Positions 26,823 through 35,858 are shown, counted from the stretch's first letter. The stretch is 64,000 nt of DNA from Paractinoplanes pyxinae (GCF_026626335.1 NZ_JAPNTZ010000002.1:310001-374000), one strand, 5' to 3'. Numbers and translations: made by a program. The notes: generated by a model from the sequence alone, not told the origin.

Positions 26823-27135
26823 GCGAAGCGCCATCCGGGTGATGGCGGACTACGAGAGCTTCCCGTTGTGGCGGGGCGGGGTGAACGTCGACCCGGCCGG
26901 GTTGCCGCTCAGTGCGGGGCTGGTGGATGGGCTGCTGCAGTGGGCCGACGACTACGACCGGACGTTGAATCGGGACGACCCGGTGGCCTCCGGGTTCGCG
27001 GATCCGCAGGCGGAAGCCGCGTTCTCCGCTCGCGGTGAGGAGCTCGCTCGGGGTCTGGCCCGGGAACTCGGGGACGGCTGGAGTGTCGCCTACTTCGACC
27101 CGCGGGTCGGGTGGGACGTGGCGATCGGAGCGTGA
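26812..27135 (+). CDS. Conserved hypothetical protein (about 100 residues)
   Basis: The conserved part starts at MADYESFPLWRGGVNVDP, continues with a helical WADDYDRTLNRDDPVASGF and ends in SVAYFDPRVGWDV. I know similar small actinobacterial proteins by this pattern but no function. The start is uncertain: TTG 26812, GTG 26839 and ATG 26842 are all in frame. No signal peptide is present. It ends just before a strong hairpin. Confidence 0.7.
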   Translation: MDTERSAIRVMADYESFPLWRGGVNVDPAGLPLSAGLVDGLLQWADDYDRTLNRDDPVASGFADPQAEAAFSARGEELARGLARELGDGWSVAYFDPRVGWDVAIGA

Positions 27136-27141
27136 CGGCAC

Positions 27142-27178
27142 GAATCCCCGCGCCCGCTGGTGCCGGGTGCGGGGATTC
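27142..27178. terminator. Strong bidirectional hairpin
   Basis: GAATCCCCGC (27142-27151) and GCGGGGATTC (27169-27178) pair perfectly over 10 bp, with a further CCCG/CGGG pair inside the loop. It lies between convergent genes and probably ends both the hypothetical gene and the rhamnose transport operon. Confidence 0.75.
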
Positions 27179-27190
27179 AGTGGCGTGGGG

Positions 27191-28357
27191 CTAAGCGCCC
27201 CAGCCGGCCTGGGTTCCGCCTACTCGGTCGGCGATGATTTTTTCGTCGTAGCCGCTTCGGCGGTAGGCGGCGACCGGGTCGGGGTCGAGGCCGGCGTCGG
27301 TGCGCACTTCGGCCAGCAGGGGGCGGACGTCGGTGTTGTAGGCGTCCATGAAGACGGCGTTGGCCTCGAGGACGTCGCCGGACTGCTGGGCCTTCGTGAG
27401 GGCCTCGCGGTCGACCAGCAGGGCCTTGGCCGTGGCCTCCTGGACGTTCATCACCGAGCGGATGATGGCCGGGATCTTGCGCTCGATGTTGTGGCACTGG
27501 TCGAGCATGAAGGCGATGCCGTAGGCCGGGTCGAGGGCGCCGCCGCGGACGATCTCGTACATGATGCGGAACAGCTGGAACGGGTCGGCCGCGCCGACCA
27601 TCAGGTCGTCGTCGGCGTAGAAGCGGCTGTTGAAGTCGAACGCGCCGAGCTTCTTCTGGCGCAGCAGGAACGCCACGATGAACTCGATGTTCGTGCTGGG
27701 CGCGTGGTGGCCGGTGTCGATGCAGACCGTGGCCCGCTCGCCCAGCTCGAGGCAATGCGCGTACGACGTGCCCCAGTCCGGCACGTCGGTGGCGTAGAAG
27801 GCCGGCTCGAACAGCTTGTACTCGAGCAGGATCCGCTGGTCGCCGGTCAGCCGGTCGTACGCCTCGCGCAGCGCCGCGGCCAGCCTGTCCTGCCGGTCGC
27901 GCAGGTCGTCCTGTCCGGGGTAGTTGATGCCGTCGGAGAACCACAGCTTGAGGTCGCGGGAGCCGGTCTGGCCCATGATGTCGATCGCCTCGAGCAGGTG
28001 GTCGGTGGCCTTGCGGCGGATCCCGGCGTCGGGGTTGGTGACCGAGCCCAGCTTGTAGTCGTCGTCCTGGAAGACGTTCGTGTTGATCGCGCCGATCTCG
28101 ACCCCCAGGTCCCTCGCGTACGCGGTGAGGGCCCGGTAGTCGTCGACCTTGTCCCAGGGGATGTGCAGGGCCACTGCCGGGGCCACCCCGGTGAACCGGT
28201 GCACCGTGGCGGCGTCGGCGATCTTCTCCTCCGGGTTGCGCGGCACCCCGGGCTGGGTGAAGACCTTGAACCGGGTTCCGGAGTTGGCGTAGGCCCACGA
28301 CGGGGTCTCGATGCGCTGGGCCGTCAGGGCGCGCTTGACGGCGGCGAGGTCGGTCAT
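27191..28357 (-). CDS. rhaI: L-rhamnose isomerase (RhaI type)
   Basis: 388 residues from ATG 28357, which overlaps the rhaM stop (ATGA). A TIM-barrel xylose-isomerase-like fold carries HIPWDK, the metal-site run LLEYKLFEPAFYATD, CIDTGHHAPSTNIEF and FDFNSRFYADDDL. It converts L-rhamnose to L-rhamnulose in the cytoplasm with a divalent metal. It is the actinobacterial/Pseudomonas-type enzyme, not the E. coli RhaA form. It is the last gene of the leftward rhamnose arm. Confidence 0.93.
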   Translation of the reverse strand: MTDLAAVKRALTAQRIETPSWAYANSGTRFKVFTQPGVPRNPEEKIADAATVHRFTGVAPAVALHIPWDKVDDYRALTAYARDLGVEIGAINTNVFQDDDYKLGSVTNPDAGIRRKATDHLLEAIDIMGQTGSRDLKLWFSDGINYPGQDDLRDRQDRLAAALREAYDRLTGDQRILLEYKLFEPAFYATDVPDWGTSYAHCLELGERATVCIDTGHHAPSTNIEFIVAFLLRQKKLGAFDFNSRFYADDDLMVGAADPFQLFRIMYEIVRGGALDPAYGIAFMLDQCHNIERKIPAIIRSVMNVQEATAKALLVDREALTKAQQSGDVLEANAVFMDAYNTDVRPLLAEVRTDAGLDPDPVAAYRRSGYDEKIIADRVGGTQAGWGA

Positions 28358-28689
28358 GGGGTCTCCTGTGCATCCTCAGAAAGGTGGAACACCTCGGTGA
28401 GCAGCGGGAACCCTTCGTCGTTGGGTCCGCCGCGGGCGAAGAACCCCGCCATTTCCGCTTGCCACCTGGTGTTGACGTCCAGCGCCGCCATTGCCGCCTG
28501 GGACGCCTCGAGATCGTCCGCTTCGACGTAGCCGATCAGCAGCCCGTCGTCGCGGAGGAAGAGGGAGTAGTTGCGCCAGCCGGTGGCCCGGAGTGCGTCC
28601 TGCATCTCGGGCCACACGGCTTGGTGCCGCTCCACGTACTCCGCCATCCGCTCGGGGCGGACCTGGAGCTGGAAGCAATAGCGAGGCAT
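28354..28689 (-). CDS. rhaM: L-rhamnose mutarotase
   Basis: 111 residues. RhaM/RhaU family features are YCFQLQVRPERMAEY at the start, HQAVWPEM (catalytic His) and LRDDGLLIGYVEADDLEA. It interconverts alpha and beta L-rhamnose, feeding the isomerase. It starts 57 nt after rhaS and overlaps rhaI by 4 nt. Confidence 0.93.
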   Translation of the reverse strand: MPRYCFQLQVRPERMAEYVERHQAVWPEMQDALRATGWRNYSLFLRDDGLLIGYVEADDLEASQAAMAALDVNTRWQAEMAGFFARGGPNDEGFPLLTEVFHLSEDAQETP

Positions 28690-28745
28690 TAATCTGATCT
28701 TTTCTGGGGTTTTCCGCCGCGGGTAGGCTCAGCCGATCAGATCGA

Positions 28746-29819
28746 TCAGAAGTTGAACTGGTCGATGTTTTCTTTGGTGAACTCGGTCGGCGGGCCGAGC
28801 ACGATCTCGCCGTCGGCGCCGATCGTGTACTCGCCGAGCTTGCCGGCCGTGAACTTCTCGCCCTGAGCGCCGGTGATCTTGCCGGACGCCATGTTGGCGC
28901 CCGCGAAGGCGGCCAGGTAGCCGATGTCGGCCGGGTTCCACAGCGCGAACTTCTTCACGGTGTCGTCCTTGACGTACTCGCGCATCTGGTTCGGCAGGCC
29001 GAGACCGGTCACCGCGACCTTGCCCTTGTAGCTGGAGGACGAGATGTAACGCGCGGCGGCCGCGATGCCCACGGTGGTCGGGGCGACGATCGCCTTGAGG
29101 TTCGGGTACGACTGCAGCAGACCTTGGGCCTCTTGGAACGACTTCTGGTCGTCGTCGTTGCCGTAGGCCACCTTGACCAGCTTCAGCTTCGAGTACTCGG
29201 GCTTCTTGAGCTCTTCCTTCATCACCTCGATCCAGGAGTTCTGGTTCGTGGCGTTGGGCGTGGCCGAGAGGACGGCGATCTCACCCTCGCCGCCGGCCTG
29301 CTCGAGGGCCATCTTGGCCAGCGACTGGCCGATGCCCTCGGTGGTGGCCTGGTTGATGAAGGCGTCGCGGCAGTCCTTGGAGGCGTCCGAGTCGAACGTG
29401 ATGACCTTGATCTTGGCCGCCCGGGCCTGGTTGAGCGACGGGCAGACCGCGTTGGGGTCGTTGGCCGCCACCACGATGACGTCCTGCTGCTGCTGGATCA
29501 GGGTGTTGATGTACGACACCTGCGACGAGGCGGAGGCGTCGTTCGGGCCGACCAGCTTGTACTCGCCCTTGAGCTCTTCGACGGCCACCTTGCCACCGCC
29601 GGTCTCGACGTCCGAGTACGGGTTGTTGAGCTGCTTGGGCAGGAAGGCGATCTTCAGGCCCTCCTTGACCGCCGCGTTCGGGTCGGCCGCCGCGGCTGAC
29701 TGGCCGCCGCCGCTGGTGTTGGACGCGCTGTCCTTCGTCGTGCCACCACAGGCGGTGAGGCCCGCGACGAGAAGCGCGGCCGACGTAACGGAAAGTAGTG
29801 TGCGGGGGGAGCGAAGCAC
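28746..29819 (-). CDS. rhaS: Rhamnose ABC transporter substrate-binding lipoprotein
   Basis: 357 residues from GTG 29819, with GGAG 6 nt upstream; an in-frame TTG at 29831 is less likely. The signal ends in the lipobox LTAC, followed by a Ser/Gly linker. The mature domain (LKIAFLPKQLNNPYSDVE, VIVVAANDPNAVCPS, WNPADIGYLAAFAG) matches RhaS-type periplasmic binding proteins. It delivers L-rhamnose to RhaPQ. Confidence 0.9.
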   Translation of the reverse strand: MLRSPRTLLSVTSAALLVAGLTACGGTTKDSASNTSGGGQSAAAADPNAAVKEGLKIAFLPKQLNNPYSDVETGGGKVAVEELKGEYKLVGPNDASASSQVSYINTLIQQQQDVIVVAANDPNAVCPSLNQARAAKIKVITFDSDASKDCRDAFINQATTEGIGQSLAKMALEQAGGEGEIAVLSATPNATNQNSWIEVMKEELKKPEYSKLKLVKVAYGNDDDQKSFQEAQGLLQSYPNLKAIVAPTTVGIAAAARYISSSSYKGKVAVTGLGLPNQMREYVKDDTVKKFALWNPADIGYLAAFAGANMASGKITGAQGEKFTAGKLGEYTIGADGEIVLGPPTEFTKENIDQFNF

Positions 29820-29841
29820 GGCGTACTCCAATCTCAGGGTT

Positions 29842-30882
29842 TTATTGCGCAGAAGTAGCGGAGGCTTGGCGCAGCTTGCGGCGATGCCAATTGCCGCGTA
29901 CGGCGGAAGTGACGTTGGGAAGCAGCACGGAGAGCACCAGCAGCGAGCCCGTGACGATGTTCAGCGCCTGCCCGGATACGTCCTCCAGACGCAGCGCGTT
30001 CTGCAGTGCGGTCAGCAGCACGACACCGCCCAGCACGCCGGGCAGGCTGCCCTTGCCGCCGAAGATCGAGACACCGCCGAGCAGGACGGCGGCCACGACG
30101 GCGAGTTCGAGGCCCGCGCCGTTGTCGGCCCGGGCGCTGGAGTAGCGCAGCGTCCACAACACGCCGACCAGCCCGGCCACGGCGCCGCTGGCCACGTACA
30201 GCCAGAACTTGGTCCTCGCGACCCGGATGCCGGAGAAGTGCGCGGCCTGGGCGTTGGCGCCGATGGCGTAGAGCGAGCGGCCGAACGGCGTGGCGTGCTG
30301 CACGATGCCGAAGATCAAGGCCAGGACGACGATCAGGATGAGCACGTTGGGCACGGCCCCGTCGCCGATGGTTCCGGTCACCCAGCCCGTGTAGTTCCAC
30401 GGGAAGTCGGCCACCGCGCCGTCGCCGAGCACGACGAACGCCAGGCCGCGGTAGAGCGCCAGCGTGCCGATGGTGACGGCCAGCGAGGGCAGGCCCAGCC
30501 CGGTGATCAGGAAGCCGTTGACCACGCCGCAGATCGCCCCGATGACGATGCAGAGCGGGATGATCGACTCGATCGACAGGCCCTGGTTCCACAGCCAGCC
30601 CATCATCGAGCTGGTCAGGCCGAGCGTGCTGGCCACCGACAGGTCGATCTCGCCGGTCACGATGATCATCGTCATGGGCAGTGCGATCAGGATGATCGGC
30701 AGCAGGTCGAGCACCATGAACGTGAAGTTCCGGCTGGTGCCGAAGTTGTCCACAGTGAACGACGCGATGATCAGCACCAGGACGGTGAGCACCAGGATGA
30801 TGCTGTCCCAGCTGGTCAGCCGGCTCTTGAGGACGGCGCTGCGGTTGTTCGCGGGACGCTGGTCCAAGTCGATGTCAGACAT
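29842..30882 (-). CDS. rhaQ: Rhamnose ABC transporter permease (RhaQ-like)
   Basis: 346 residues with about 8-10 helices, BPD_transp_2 family: IIVTGEIDLSVASTLGL and GGVSIFGGKGSLPGVLGG are the diagnostic patches. It overlaps the end of the other permease gene by 8 nt. The P/Q naming follows gene order in rhizobial rha operons and is only conventional. Confidence 0.85.
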   Translation of the reverse strand: MSDIDLDQRPANNRSAVLKSRLTSWDSIILVLTVLVLIIASFTVDNFGTSRNFTFMVLDLLPIILIALPMTMIIVTGEIDLSVASTLGLTSSMMGWLWNQGLSIESIIPLCIVIGAICGVVNGFLITGLGLPSLAVTIGTLALYRGLAFVVLGDGAVADFPWNYTGWVTGTIGDGAVPNVLILIVVLALIFGIVQHATPFGRSLYAIGANAQAAHFSGIRVARTKFWLYVASGAVAGLVGVLWTLRYSSARADNGAGLELAVVAAVLLGGVSIFGGKGSLPGVLGGVVLLTALQNALRLEDVSGQALNIVTGSLLVLSVLLPNVTSAVRGNWHRRKLRQASATSAQ

Positions 30883-31897
30883 GCGCGTCCCTCTTCCGCA
30901 GCGACCGGGCGATGCGCACCGCGACCAGGCGGTCGGCGCAGATGGCCAGGATGATCAGCGCGCCCACGATGGCCTGCTGCCAGAACTGGTTGATGTCGAG
31001 CACGGCCAGGGCGCTGCCGATCACCGTGAGCAGCAGGGCGCCCAGGGCCGCGCCCCAGACCGAACCGCTGCCGCCGAAGACGGCCACGCCGCCGACCACG
31101 ACCGCCGCCACCACGTTCAGCTCCATGCCGTTGCCGGCCGCGGCGTCGACTGTGCCGAACCGGGCCGCGTAGAGCACCCCGGCCAACCCGGCCAGGGCGC
31201 CGCTGAGCACGAACGCAGTGAGCAGGTTGCGGGCCACCTTGATGCCGGCCAGTTCGGCCGCGGGCGGGCTGGAGCCGATCGCGTACAGCTCGCGCCCGAT
31301 CCGGTAGTTGCGCATCATCACCGACCCGGCGGCGATCACGACCAGCGCGATCAGCACGAGCCAGGGAACGCCCAGGATGCTGTCGTTGGCGAAGGTCAGG
31401 AAGTGCCGGGGGAGTTCGTCGGCGTTGACCTGGGAGCCGCCGGCCCACGAGTACGTGATGCCGCGGTAGATGTAGAGCGTGCCCAGGGTGACCACCAGGG
31501 CGGGCACCTTGCCGTAGCGCACCAGCACCCCGTTGACCAGGCCGGCCACCGCGCCGATGGCCAGGCCGGCCAGCAGCGCCACGATCATCGGCAGGTCCTG
31601 GTTGTTGCTCATCAACGTGGCCACGGCGAACGCGCTGATGCCGAGCACCGAGCCGACGCTCAGATCGATGTTGCGGGTGATCACCACGATCGCCTGGCCG
31701 GTCGCCATGACGGCCAGGATCGCGGTGTTGAGCAGGTTGTCGCGGATGCTCTGCCCGGACAGGAACCGTGAGTTGTCGATCGCGGTGTACGCCACCAGCA
31801 GCGTCAAGGCGAGCACGATGCCCAGCTCGCGCGTCTTGAGCAGGCCGCCGAGGGAGAACCGCTTGGACGGCGGAGCCTCGAGAGAGGTCGCGGTCAT
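30875..31897 (-). CDS. rhaP: Rhamnose ABC transporter permease (RhaP-like)
   Basis: 340 residues from ATG 31897 with AAGGAGG 6 nt upstream; longer in-frame starts lie inside the preceding genes. ITRNIDLSVGSVLGISAF and GGVAVFGGSGSVWGAALGA mark the BPD_transp_2 family. It pairs with RhaQ to form the channel. Its ATG overlaps the stop of a 23-codon ORF. Confidence 0.87.
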   Translation of the reverse strand: MTATSLEAPPSKRFSLGGLLKTRELGIVLALTLLVAYTAIDNSRFLSGQSIRDNLLNTAILAVMATGQAIVVITRNIDLSVGSVLGISAFAVATLMSNNQDLPMIVALLAGLAIGAVAGLVNGVLVRYGKVPALVVTLGTLYIYRGITYSWAGGSQVNADELPRHFLTFANDSILGVPWLVLIALVVIAAGSVMMRNYRIGRELYAIGSSPPAAELAGIKVARNLLTAFVLSGALAGLAGVLYAARFGTVDAAAGNGMELNVVAAVVVGGVAVFGGSGSVWGAALGALLLTVIGSALAVLDINQFWQQAIVGALIILAICADRLVAVRIARSLRKRDAHV

Positions 31898-31965
31898 ACC
31901 GAGCCTCCTTGGGCATGCCCTCCTGGCCCTACGCCTGCTCCGCGCGCTCCGGTGCAGTCGGTCAT
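31894..31965 (-). CDS. 23-codon ORF bridging rhaT and rhaP
   Basis: The ATG at 31965 overlaps the rhaT stop (ATGA), and the TGA at 31894-31896 overlaps the rhaP ATG (ATGA). It has its own ribosome site (CAGGAGGTTTCGGT) that closely resembles the rhaP site (CAAGGAGGCTCGGT). The peptide is Gly-rich with no recognised family. It may be a microprotein or the footprint of a duplicated initiation region that keeps the operon translationally coupled. Confidence 0.4.
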   Translation of the reverse strand: MTDCTGARGAGVGPGGHAQGGSV

Positions 31966-33473
31966 ACCGAAACCTCCTGTCCCATGGCCGCGTACATGAC
32001 CGACTCCTCTGTGGCCTCGGCGCGGGTGAGCTGGGCGGCGATCCGGCCTTCACGCAGCACCAGGATCCGATCGGCCATGCCCAGCACCTCGGGTAGTTCC
32101 GACGAGACCATCACCACCGCGAGACCGTCCGCGGCCAGCGACGACATCAGCCGGTGCACCTCGGCCTTGGTGCCGACATCGATGCCGCGGGTGGGCTCGT
32201 CCACGATCAGCAGCTTGGGCCCGGTGGCCAGCCACTTGGCCAGCACCACCTTCTGCTGGTTGCCGCCCGAGAGCGTGCCCACCGCATCGGTGAGCCGGCC
32301 CAGCTTGGTCTGCAGCTTGCGGGTCCACGTCTCGGCCGCCTCGCGCTCGGTGCCGCCGAAGAGCAGACCGAGGCGGGCCAGCTTGCGGGCCCGCGGCAGG
32401 GTCACGTTGCGCTCGATCGACAGCTCCATGACCAGGCCCTGCTGGCGGCGGTCCTCGGGGACGAGTGCCATGCCGGCCGCCATCGCGGCCCGGGGCGATC
32501 CGCCTTTGAGTCGCCGGCCGTGCACCTTGACGGTTCCGCTGTCGTACGGGTCGACCCCGAACACGGCCTGCATGACCTCGGAGCGCCCGGCGCCCACGAG
32601 CCCGGCCAAGGCGACGATCTCCCCAGCCCGTACGGAGAAGGAAATGTCTTTGAAGACGCCCTCACGGGACAGGCCGTCGACCTCGAGCACCACCTCGCCC
32701 GGCTCGACGTCCTGCTTGGGGAAGAGCGCGCTCAGATCGCGGCCGACCATCCGCCGGATCATGTCGTCGACGCTCAGGTCGGCCACCAGCTCGGTGGCGA
32801 CGTGCTTGCCGTCCCGCATGATCGTCACCCGCTCGCACAGCGCGGTGATCTCTTCGAACCGGTGCGAGATGAACATGATCGCCGCGCCCTCGTCACGCAG
32901 CGACCGCACCACCGCGAACAGCCGCTCGACCTCGACGGCGGAGAGCGCGGCGGTCGGCTCATCCATGATCAGCACCCGGGCCTCGGCCGACAGCGCCTTG
33001 GCGATCTCGACCAGCTGCTGGTCGGCGATCGACAGGCCGCGGGCCGGGCGGCTCGGGTCGAGCGGGACGCCGAGGCGGCGGAACAGCCGCTCGGCGTTGG
33101 CGGTCATCTCTTTGCGGTCGATCTGCCGGAGCCTGGTCAGCGGCTGGTTGCCGATGGCGATGTTCTCGGCCACCGACAGGTCGGGGAAGAGGGTGGGTTC
33201 CTGATAGATGACGGCGATGCCGGCCGCCTTGGCGTCGGCGGGGCCGGCGAAGTCCACGTCGGCGCCGTCGACCCGAAGCGTGCCGGTGTCCGGACGGTGG
33301 ACGCCGGCCAGCATCTTCACGATGGTGGACTTGCCGGCCCCGTTCTCACCGACGAGCGCGTGCGCCTCGCCCGGGTAGAGGGGGAAGCTGACACCCTGCA
33401 CGGCCGCGACCGCTCCGAAGGACTTCGTGACGTCGTGAACCTCGAGTCTGGGCCGGGCGTTTGCCTCCGCCAC
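31962..33473 (-). CDS. rhaT: Rhamnose ABC transporter ATPase, two-domain
   Basis: 503 residues from GTG 33473 with GGAGG 6 nt upstream. Two nucleotide-binding domains are present: the first has GENGAGKST, a degenerate signature ([11 protein letters not shown]) and [10 protein letters not shown]; the second has the weak Walker [10 protein letters not shown], signature [10 protein letters not shown] and [12 protein letters not shown]. This is the RbsA/RhaT pattern. It heads the leftward operon under an operator that matches the RhaR motif. Confidence 0.9.
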   Translation of the reverse strand: MAEANARPRLEVHDVTKSFGAVAAVQGVSFPLYPGEAHALVGENGAGKSTIVKMLAGVHRPDTGTLRVDGADVDFAGPADAKAAGIAVIYQEPTLFPDLSVAENIAIGNQPLTRLRQIDRKEMTANAERLFRRLGVPLDPSRPARGLSIADQQLVEIAKALSAEARVLIMDEPTAALSAVEVERLFAVVRSLRDEGAAIMFISHRFEEITALCERVTIMRDGKHVATELVADLSVDDMIRRMVGRDLSALFPKQDVEPGEVVLEVDGLSREGVFKDISFSVRAGEIVALAGLVGAGRSEVMQAVFGVDPYDSGTVKVHGRRLKGGSPRAAMAAGMALVPEDRRQQGLVMELSIERNVTLPRARKLARLGLLFGGTEREAAETWTRKLQTKLGRLTDAVGTLSGGNQQKVVLAKWLATGPKLLIVDEPTRGIDVGTKAEVHRLMSSLAADGLAVVMVSSELPEVLGMADRILVLREGRIAAQLTRAEATEESVMYAAMGQEVSV

Positions 33474-33496
33474 GGGCCACCTCCGTCGAGTAAAGT

Positions 33497-33552
33497 TGAA
33501 ATGTTTCAGTGAACGTATGAGCAACGTAGGTGGCCCCGATCACACCTGTCAA
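33497..33552 (-). promoter_or_regulatory. rhaT promoter with RhaR-type operator
   Basis: On the minus strand TTGACA (33547-33552) and TACGTT (33523-33528) are 18 nt apart. Just downstream, 33497-33508 reads TGAAACATTTCA, one step from the perfect TGAAACGTTTCA found before rhaD. Binding there would block the leftward operon. Confidence 0.7.
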
Positions 33553-33606
33553 GCGTTGGTCAGAAACGTTGCGGAAACACTGCCGTCGCTCCTTCGTCGA
33601 GTGCCG

Positions 33607-33629
33607 TAGGATGCGGCTTCAACGTTTCA
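33607..33629 (+). promoter_or_regulatory. rhaR -10 box and autoregulatory operator
   Basis: TAGGAT at 33607-33612 is a good -10 box. The expected transcript start falls in TTCAACGTTTCA (33618-33629), a two-mismatch version of the rhamnose operator. This suggests that RhaR represses itself. GGGGGG at 33642-33647 is the ribosome site. Confidence 0.55.
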
Positions 33630-33651
33630 ACGCTTTTTTGCGGGGGGCCCA

Positions 33652-34686
33652 GTGCTGAACGGTCGGACGCCGTCCGTCAAGGACGTCGCGGCAGCCGCGG
33701 GCGTCTCGCTGGGCACCGTCTCCAACGTGATGAACCGGCCCGAAGTGGTCAGCGCGCGCACCCGGGAGCGGGTCGAGCGGGCCATGTCCGAGCTCGGCTT
33801 CGTGCGCAACGAGTCGGCCCGCCAGCTGCGCGCCGGCACCAGCCGCACGCTGGCCTACGTGATGCTCGACGGCACCAACCCGTTCTTCCACGACGTGGCC
33901 CAGGGAATCGAGCTGGCCGCCGAGGACGCCGACCTCTCGCTGTTCATCTGCAACAGCAACAGCCGCTCGGCCCGCGAGGAGGTGCACCTCGACCGCCTGC
34001 TCCAGCAGCGGGTCCAGGGCATCCTGATCACGCCGGTCGACCCGTCCTCGGCCCACCTCGACGAGCTGACCCGGCGCGGCGTCCCCATGGTGATCGTCGA
34101 CCGGGTGCGGGGCGCCGACAGCTGCTGCTCGGTCTCGGTCGACGACGTGCTCGGCGGCCGCATCGCGGTGGAACACCTGGCCGAGCAGGGCCACACCCGG
34201 GTCGCCGTGGTGGGCGGCCCCGACTCGCTGGGCCAGGTGGGCGAGCGGTTGCAGGGCGCCCGCGAGATCTGGCAGTCGCTGGGCCGCGACCCCGAAGACC
34301 TGATCTATCTGCCGACCGAGGCGATGACCGTGGCCGAGGGCCGCTCGGCCGGGGAGCGCCTGGCCGGCCTGCCCGCGCGGCGCCGCCCGACGGCCGCGTT
34401 CTGCCTCAACGACCTGCTGGCGCTCGGCCTGCTGCAGCAGGGCATCGGCGCCGGCCTGCGGGTGCCGGACGACCTGGCCATCGTGGGCTTCGACGACATC
34501 GAGTTCGCGGCGGCCGCGGCCGTGCCGCTGACCTCGGTCCGCCAGCCCCGGCAAGAGCTGGGCCGGGCCGCGGCGCAGCTGGTGCTCGACGAGGCGTCCA
34601 ACCCCGACCACCGCCACGAGCAGCTGCAGTTCACCCCGGAACTGGTGGCGCGCGCCTCGACGGTCAGCCGGGCGCGCGGTCGGTAG
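33652..34686 (+). CDS. rhaR: LacI-family regulator of the rhamnose regulon
   Basis: 344 residues from GTG 33652. The N-terminal HTH (VKDVAAAAGVSLGTVSNVMN) is canonical for LacI, and the sensor domain has YVMLDGTNPFFHDVAQGIE and IVGFDDIEFA. It lies between the two rhamnose arms, each of which carries TGAAACGTTTCA-type sites. The likely effector is L-rhamnose, L-rhamnulose or a phosphate of it. The rhamnose role is inferred from position and sites; actinobacterial rhamnose regulons are known to use LacI-type regulators. Confidence 0.85.
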   Translation: MLNGRTPSVKDVAAAAGVSLGTVSNVMNRPEVVSARTRERVERAMSELGFVRNESARQLRAGTSRTLAYVMLDGTNPFFHDVAQGIELAAEDADLSLFICNSNSRSAREEVHLDRLLQQRVQGILITPVDPSSAHLDELTRRGVPMVIVDRVRGADSCCSVSVDDVLGGRIAVEHLAEQGHTRVAVVGGPDSLGQVGERLQGAREIWQSLGRDPEDLIYLPTEAMTVAEGRSAGERLAGLPARRRPTAAFCLNDLLALGLLQQGIGAGLRVPDDLAIVGFDDIEFAAAAAVPLTSVRQPRQELGRAAAQLVLDEASNPDHRHEQLQFTPELVARASTVSRARGR

Positions 34687-34730
34687 AACCGGAACTGTCG
34701 GCGCGCGCCTCGACGATTAATCGGGCGCGC
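34647..34730 (+). repeat. Duplicated 3' end of rhaR
   Basis: GGCGCGCGCCTCGACG at 34647-34662 recurs at 34700-34715, 53 bp downstream, and the similarity continues into GGGCGCGCG. The first copy encodes the C-terminal ARASTVSRARGR followed by TAG. The second, read in the matching frame, encodes ARASTINRARAW followed by TGA. The second copy lies after the real stop codon. Confidence 0.75.
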
Positions 34731-34732
34731 GC
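34701..34732 (+). terminator. Hairpin terminator after rhaR
   Basis: GCGCGCGCC (34701-34709) pairs with GGCGCGCGC (34724-34732), and the loop can extend the stem with a CGA/TCG pair. It is formed by the downstream copy of the duplicated rhaR tail. Confidence 0.6.
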
Positions 34733-34752
34733 TTGGTGAAGCGTCGGGTGTC

Positions 34753-35163
34753 TCAGCCGAAGTAGCCGGAGTGCTCCACGGTCTGGATGCGCAGCAGGCC
34801 GGCCAGGCGGCTGGTCACCGGGCGGGCCTCCAGGTGCAGGCGGGCGATGTTGAGGCCGCTGTCCCCGATCACGGCCAGCAGCGCCAGCTCGCCCACCGCG
34901 TACACGGAGAGATAGCCGCCCTGGTTGCGGATCGTCACCTCTTGGAACGTGCCCTGGTTGAGGGCCGCCCCGCAGGTGCGGCTGATGCCGTGTGCGCCCG
35001 CGGCCAGCGCGGCGATGTCGTGCGGCTCGGGACCGGACACCGTGTCGTGCAGGATCAGCAGGCCGTCGACGCCGGCGATGACGCAACCGCGCACCCCGGT
35101 GACCTGGTGCCGCAGCGCGGCCAGCTCGGCTCGGACAGCCTGGTACGGATCGGAGGGTTGCAA
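34753..35163 (-). CDS. Roadblock/LC7-domain protein
   Basis: 136 residues from TTG 35163 with GGAG 6 nt upstream. The compact alpha/beta roadblock fold is visible: a helix AVRAELAALRHQV, strands GVRGCVIAGVDGLLILHD and a central helix IAALAAGAHGISRTC, then LSVYAVGELALLAVIGD. In actinobacterial conservons such CvnB-type proteins partner with a Ras-like GTPase, but none is encoded here. It is the last gene of a four-gene leftward operon, 17 nt after its neighbour. Confidence 0.8.
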   Translation of the reverse strand: MQPSDPYQAVRAELAALRHQVTGVRGCVIAGVDGLLILHDTVSGPEPHDIAALAAGAHGISRTCGAALNQGTFQEVTIRNQGGYLSVYAVGELALLAVIGDSGLNIARLHLEARPVTSRLAGLLRIQTVEHSGYFG

Positions 35164-35180
35164 CGCTTTCTCCAGGGGGG

Positions 35181-35858
35181 TCAGAGGGAGCGGAGGGCGA
35201 CCAGCACACGGTCGAGGACGTCGTCGTCGGTCACGTACGGGCGGCCCAGCAGGTCGAGCAGGTCGGACGACTCGTCGGGCTCGGACTTCTCGAGGCGGTG
35301 CCGCCGGGGCAGGTCGGCGGGTGAGTCGCCGCCCGCCGCCTCGGGAGACGACGGTGCGAAGTCCGGCGAGAACCCGGCCGACCGGAACCCGGCCGGGCCG
35401 GTCAGCGAGGCGCTCAGATCGACCGTACCCCCGCCGAGGTCGCGCGGCGTCAGGTCGATGTCGAGCGACGTGGTGGGCAACGCCGGCTGCGGCCGCACGA
35501 CCTCTTGGGCGTACGACTTGATGAGCGCACCGAACTCGCGCCGGGCCATCGCCAGATTGGCGCCGGCCCGGCGCAGCGTCAGGTGGGCGACGAGCGGCGC
35601 CTCCTCGCCCACCAGGCGCACCACGTGGAACGCGTCGGCGCTGGTGAGAAGGATGTCGCCGAGCTCGTCGGACCCTTTTCCGTCGAGCAGCACCAGACCG
35701 GCCGACGCCGCGGCGAGCGTGACGGCGGCGGCGGCCTCCTGCTCGGTCGGCGCGGTCTCACCCGCCCACCACAGCACTCGGGGGCCGTCCGGGTCGAGCA
35801 GGGACACCGCATGGGCGCCGGGGATGCCCAGCGCCTCCGTCAGCGGTGGCACGGACAT
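35181..35858 (-). CDS. Roadblock-like protein with a disordered tail
   Basis: 225 residues from ATG 35858, sharing one base with the previous stop (TGATG). Residues 1-115 look like a roadblock-type domain (AHAVSLLDPDGPRVLWWAG, ASAGLVLLDGKGSDELG, DAFHVVRLVGEEAPLVAHL). The rest is Pro/Ser/Gly-rich, ending in a helix LLDLLGRPYVTDDDVLDRV that could be a docking peptide. The family is an inference from pattern and context. Longer in-frame starts lie inside the upstream gene. Confidence 0.65.
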   Translation of the reverse strand: MSVPPLTEALGIPGAHAVSLLDPDGPRVLWWAGETAPTEQEAAAAVTLAAASAGLVLLDGKGSDELGDILLTSADAFHVVRLVGEEAPLVAHLTLRRAGANLAMARREFGALIKSYAQEVVRPQPALPTTSLDIDLTPRDLGGGTVDLSASLTGPAGFRSAGFSPDFAPSSPEAAGGDSPADLPRRHRLEKSEPDESSDLLDLLGRPYVTDDDVLDRVLVALRSL

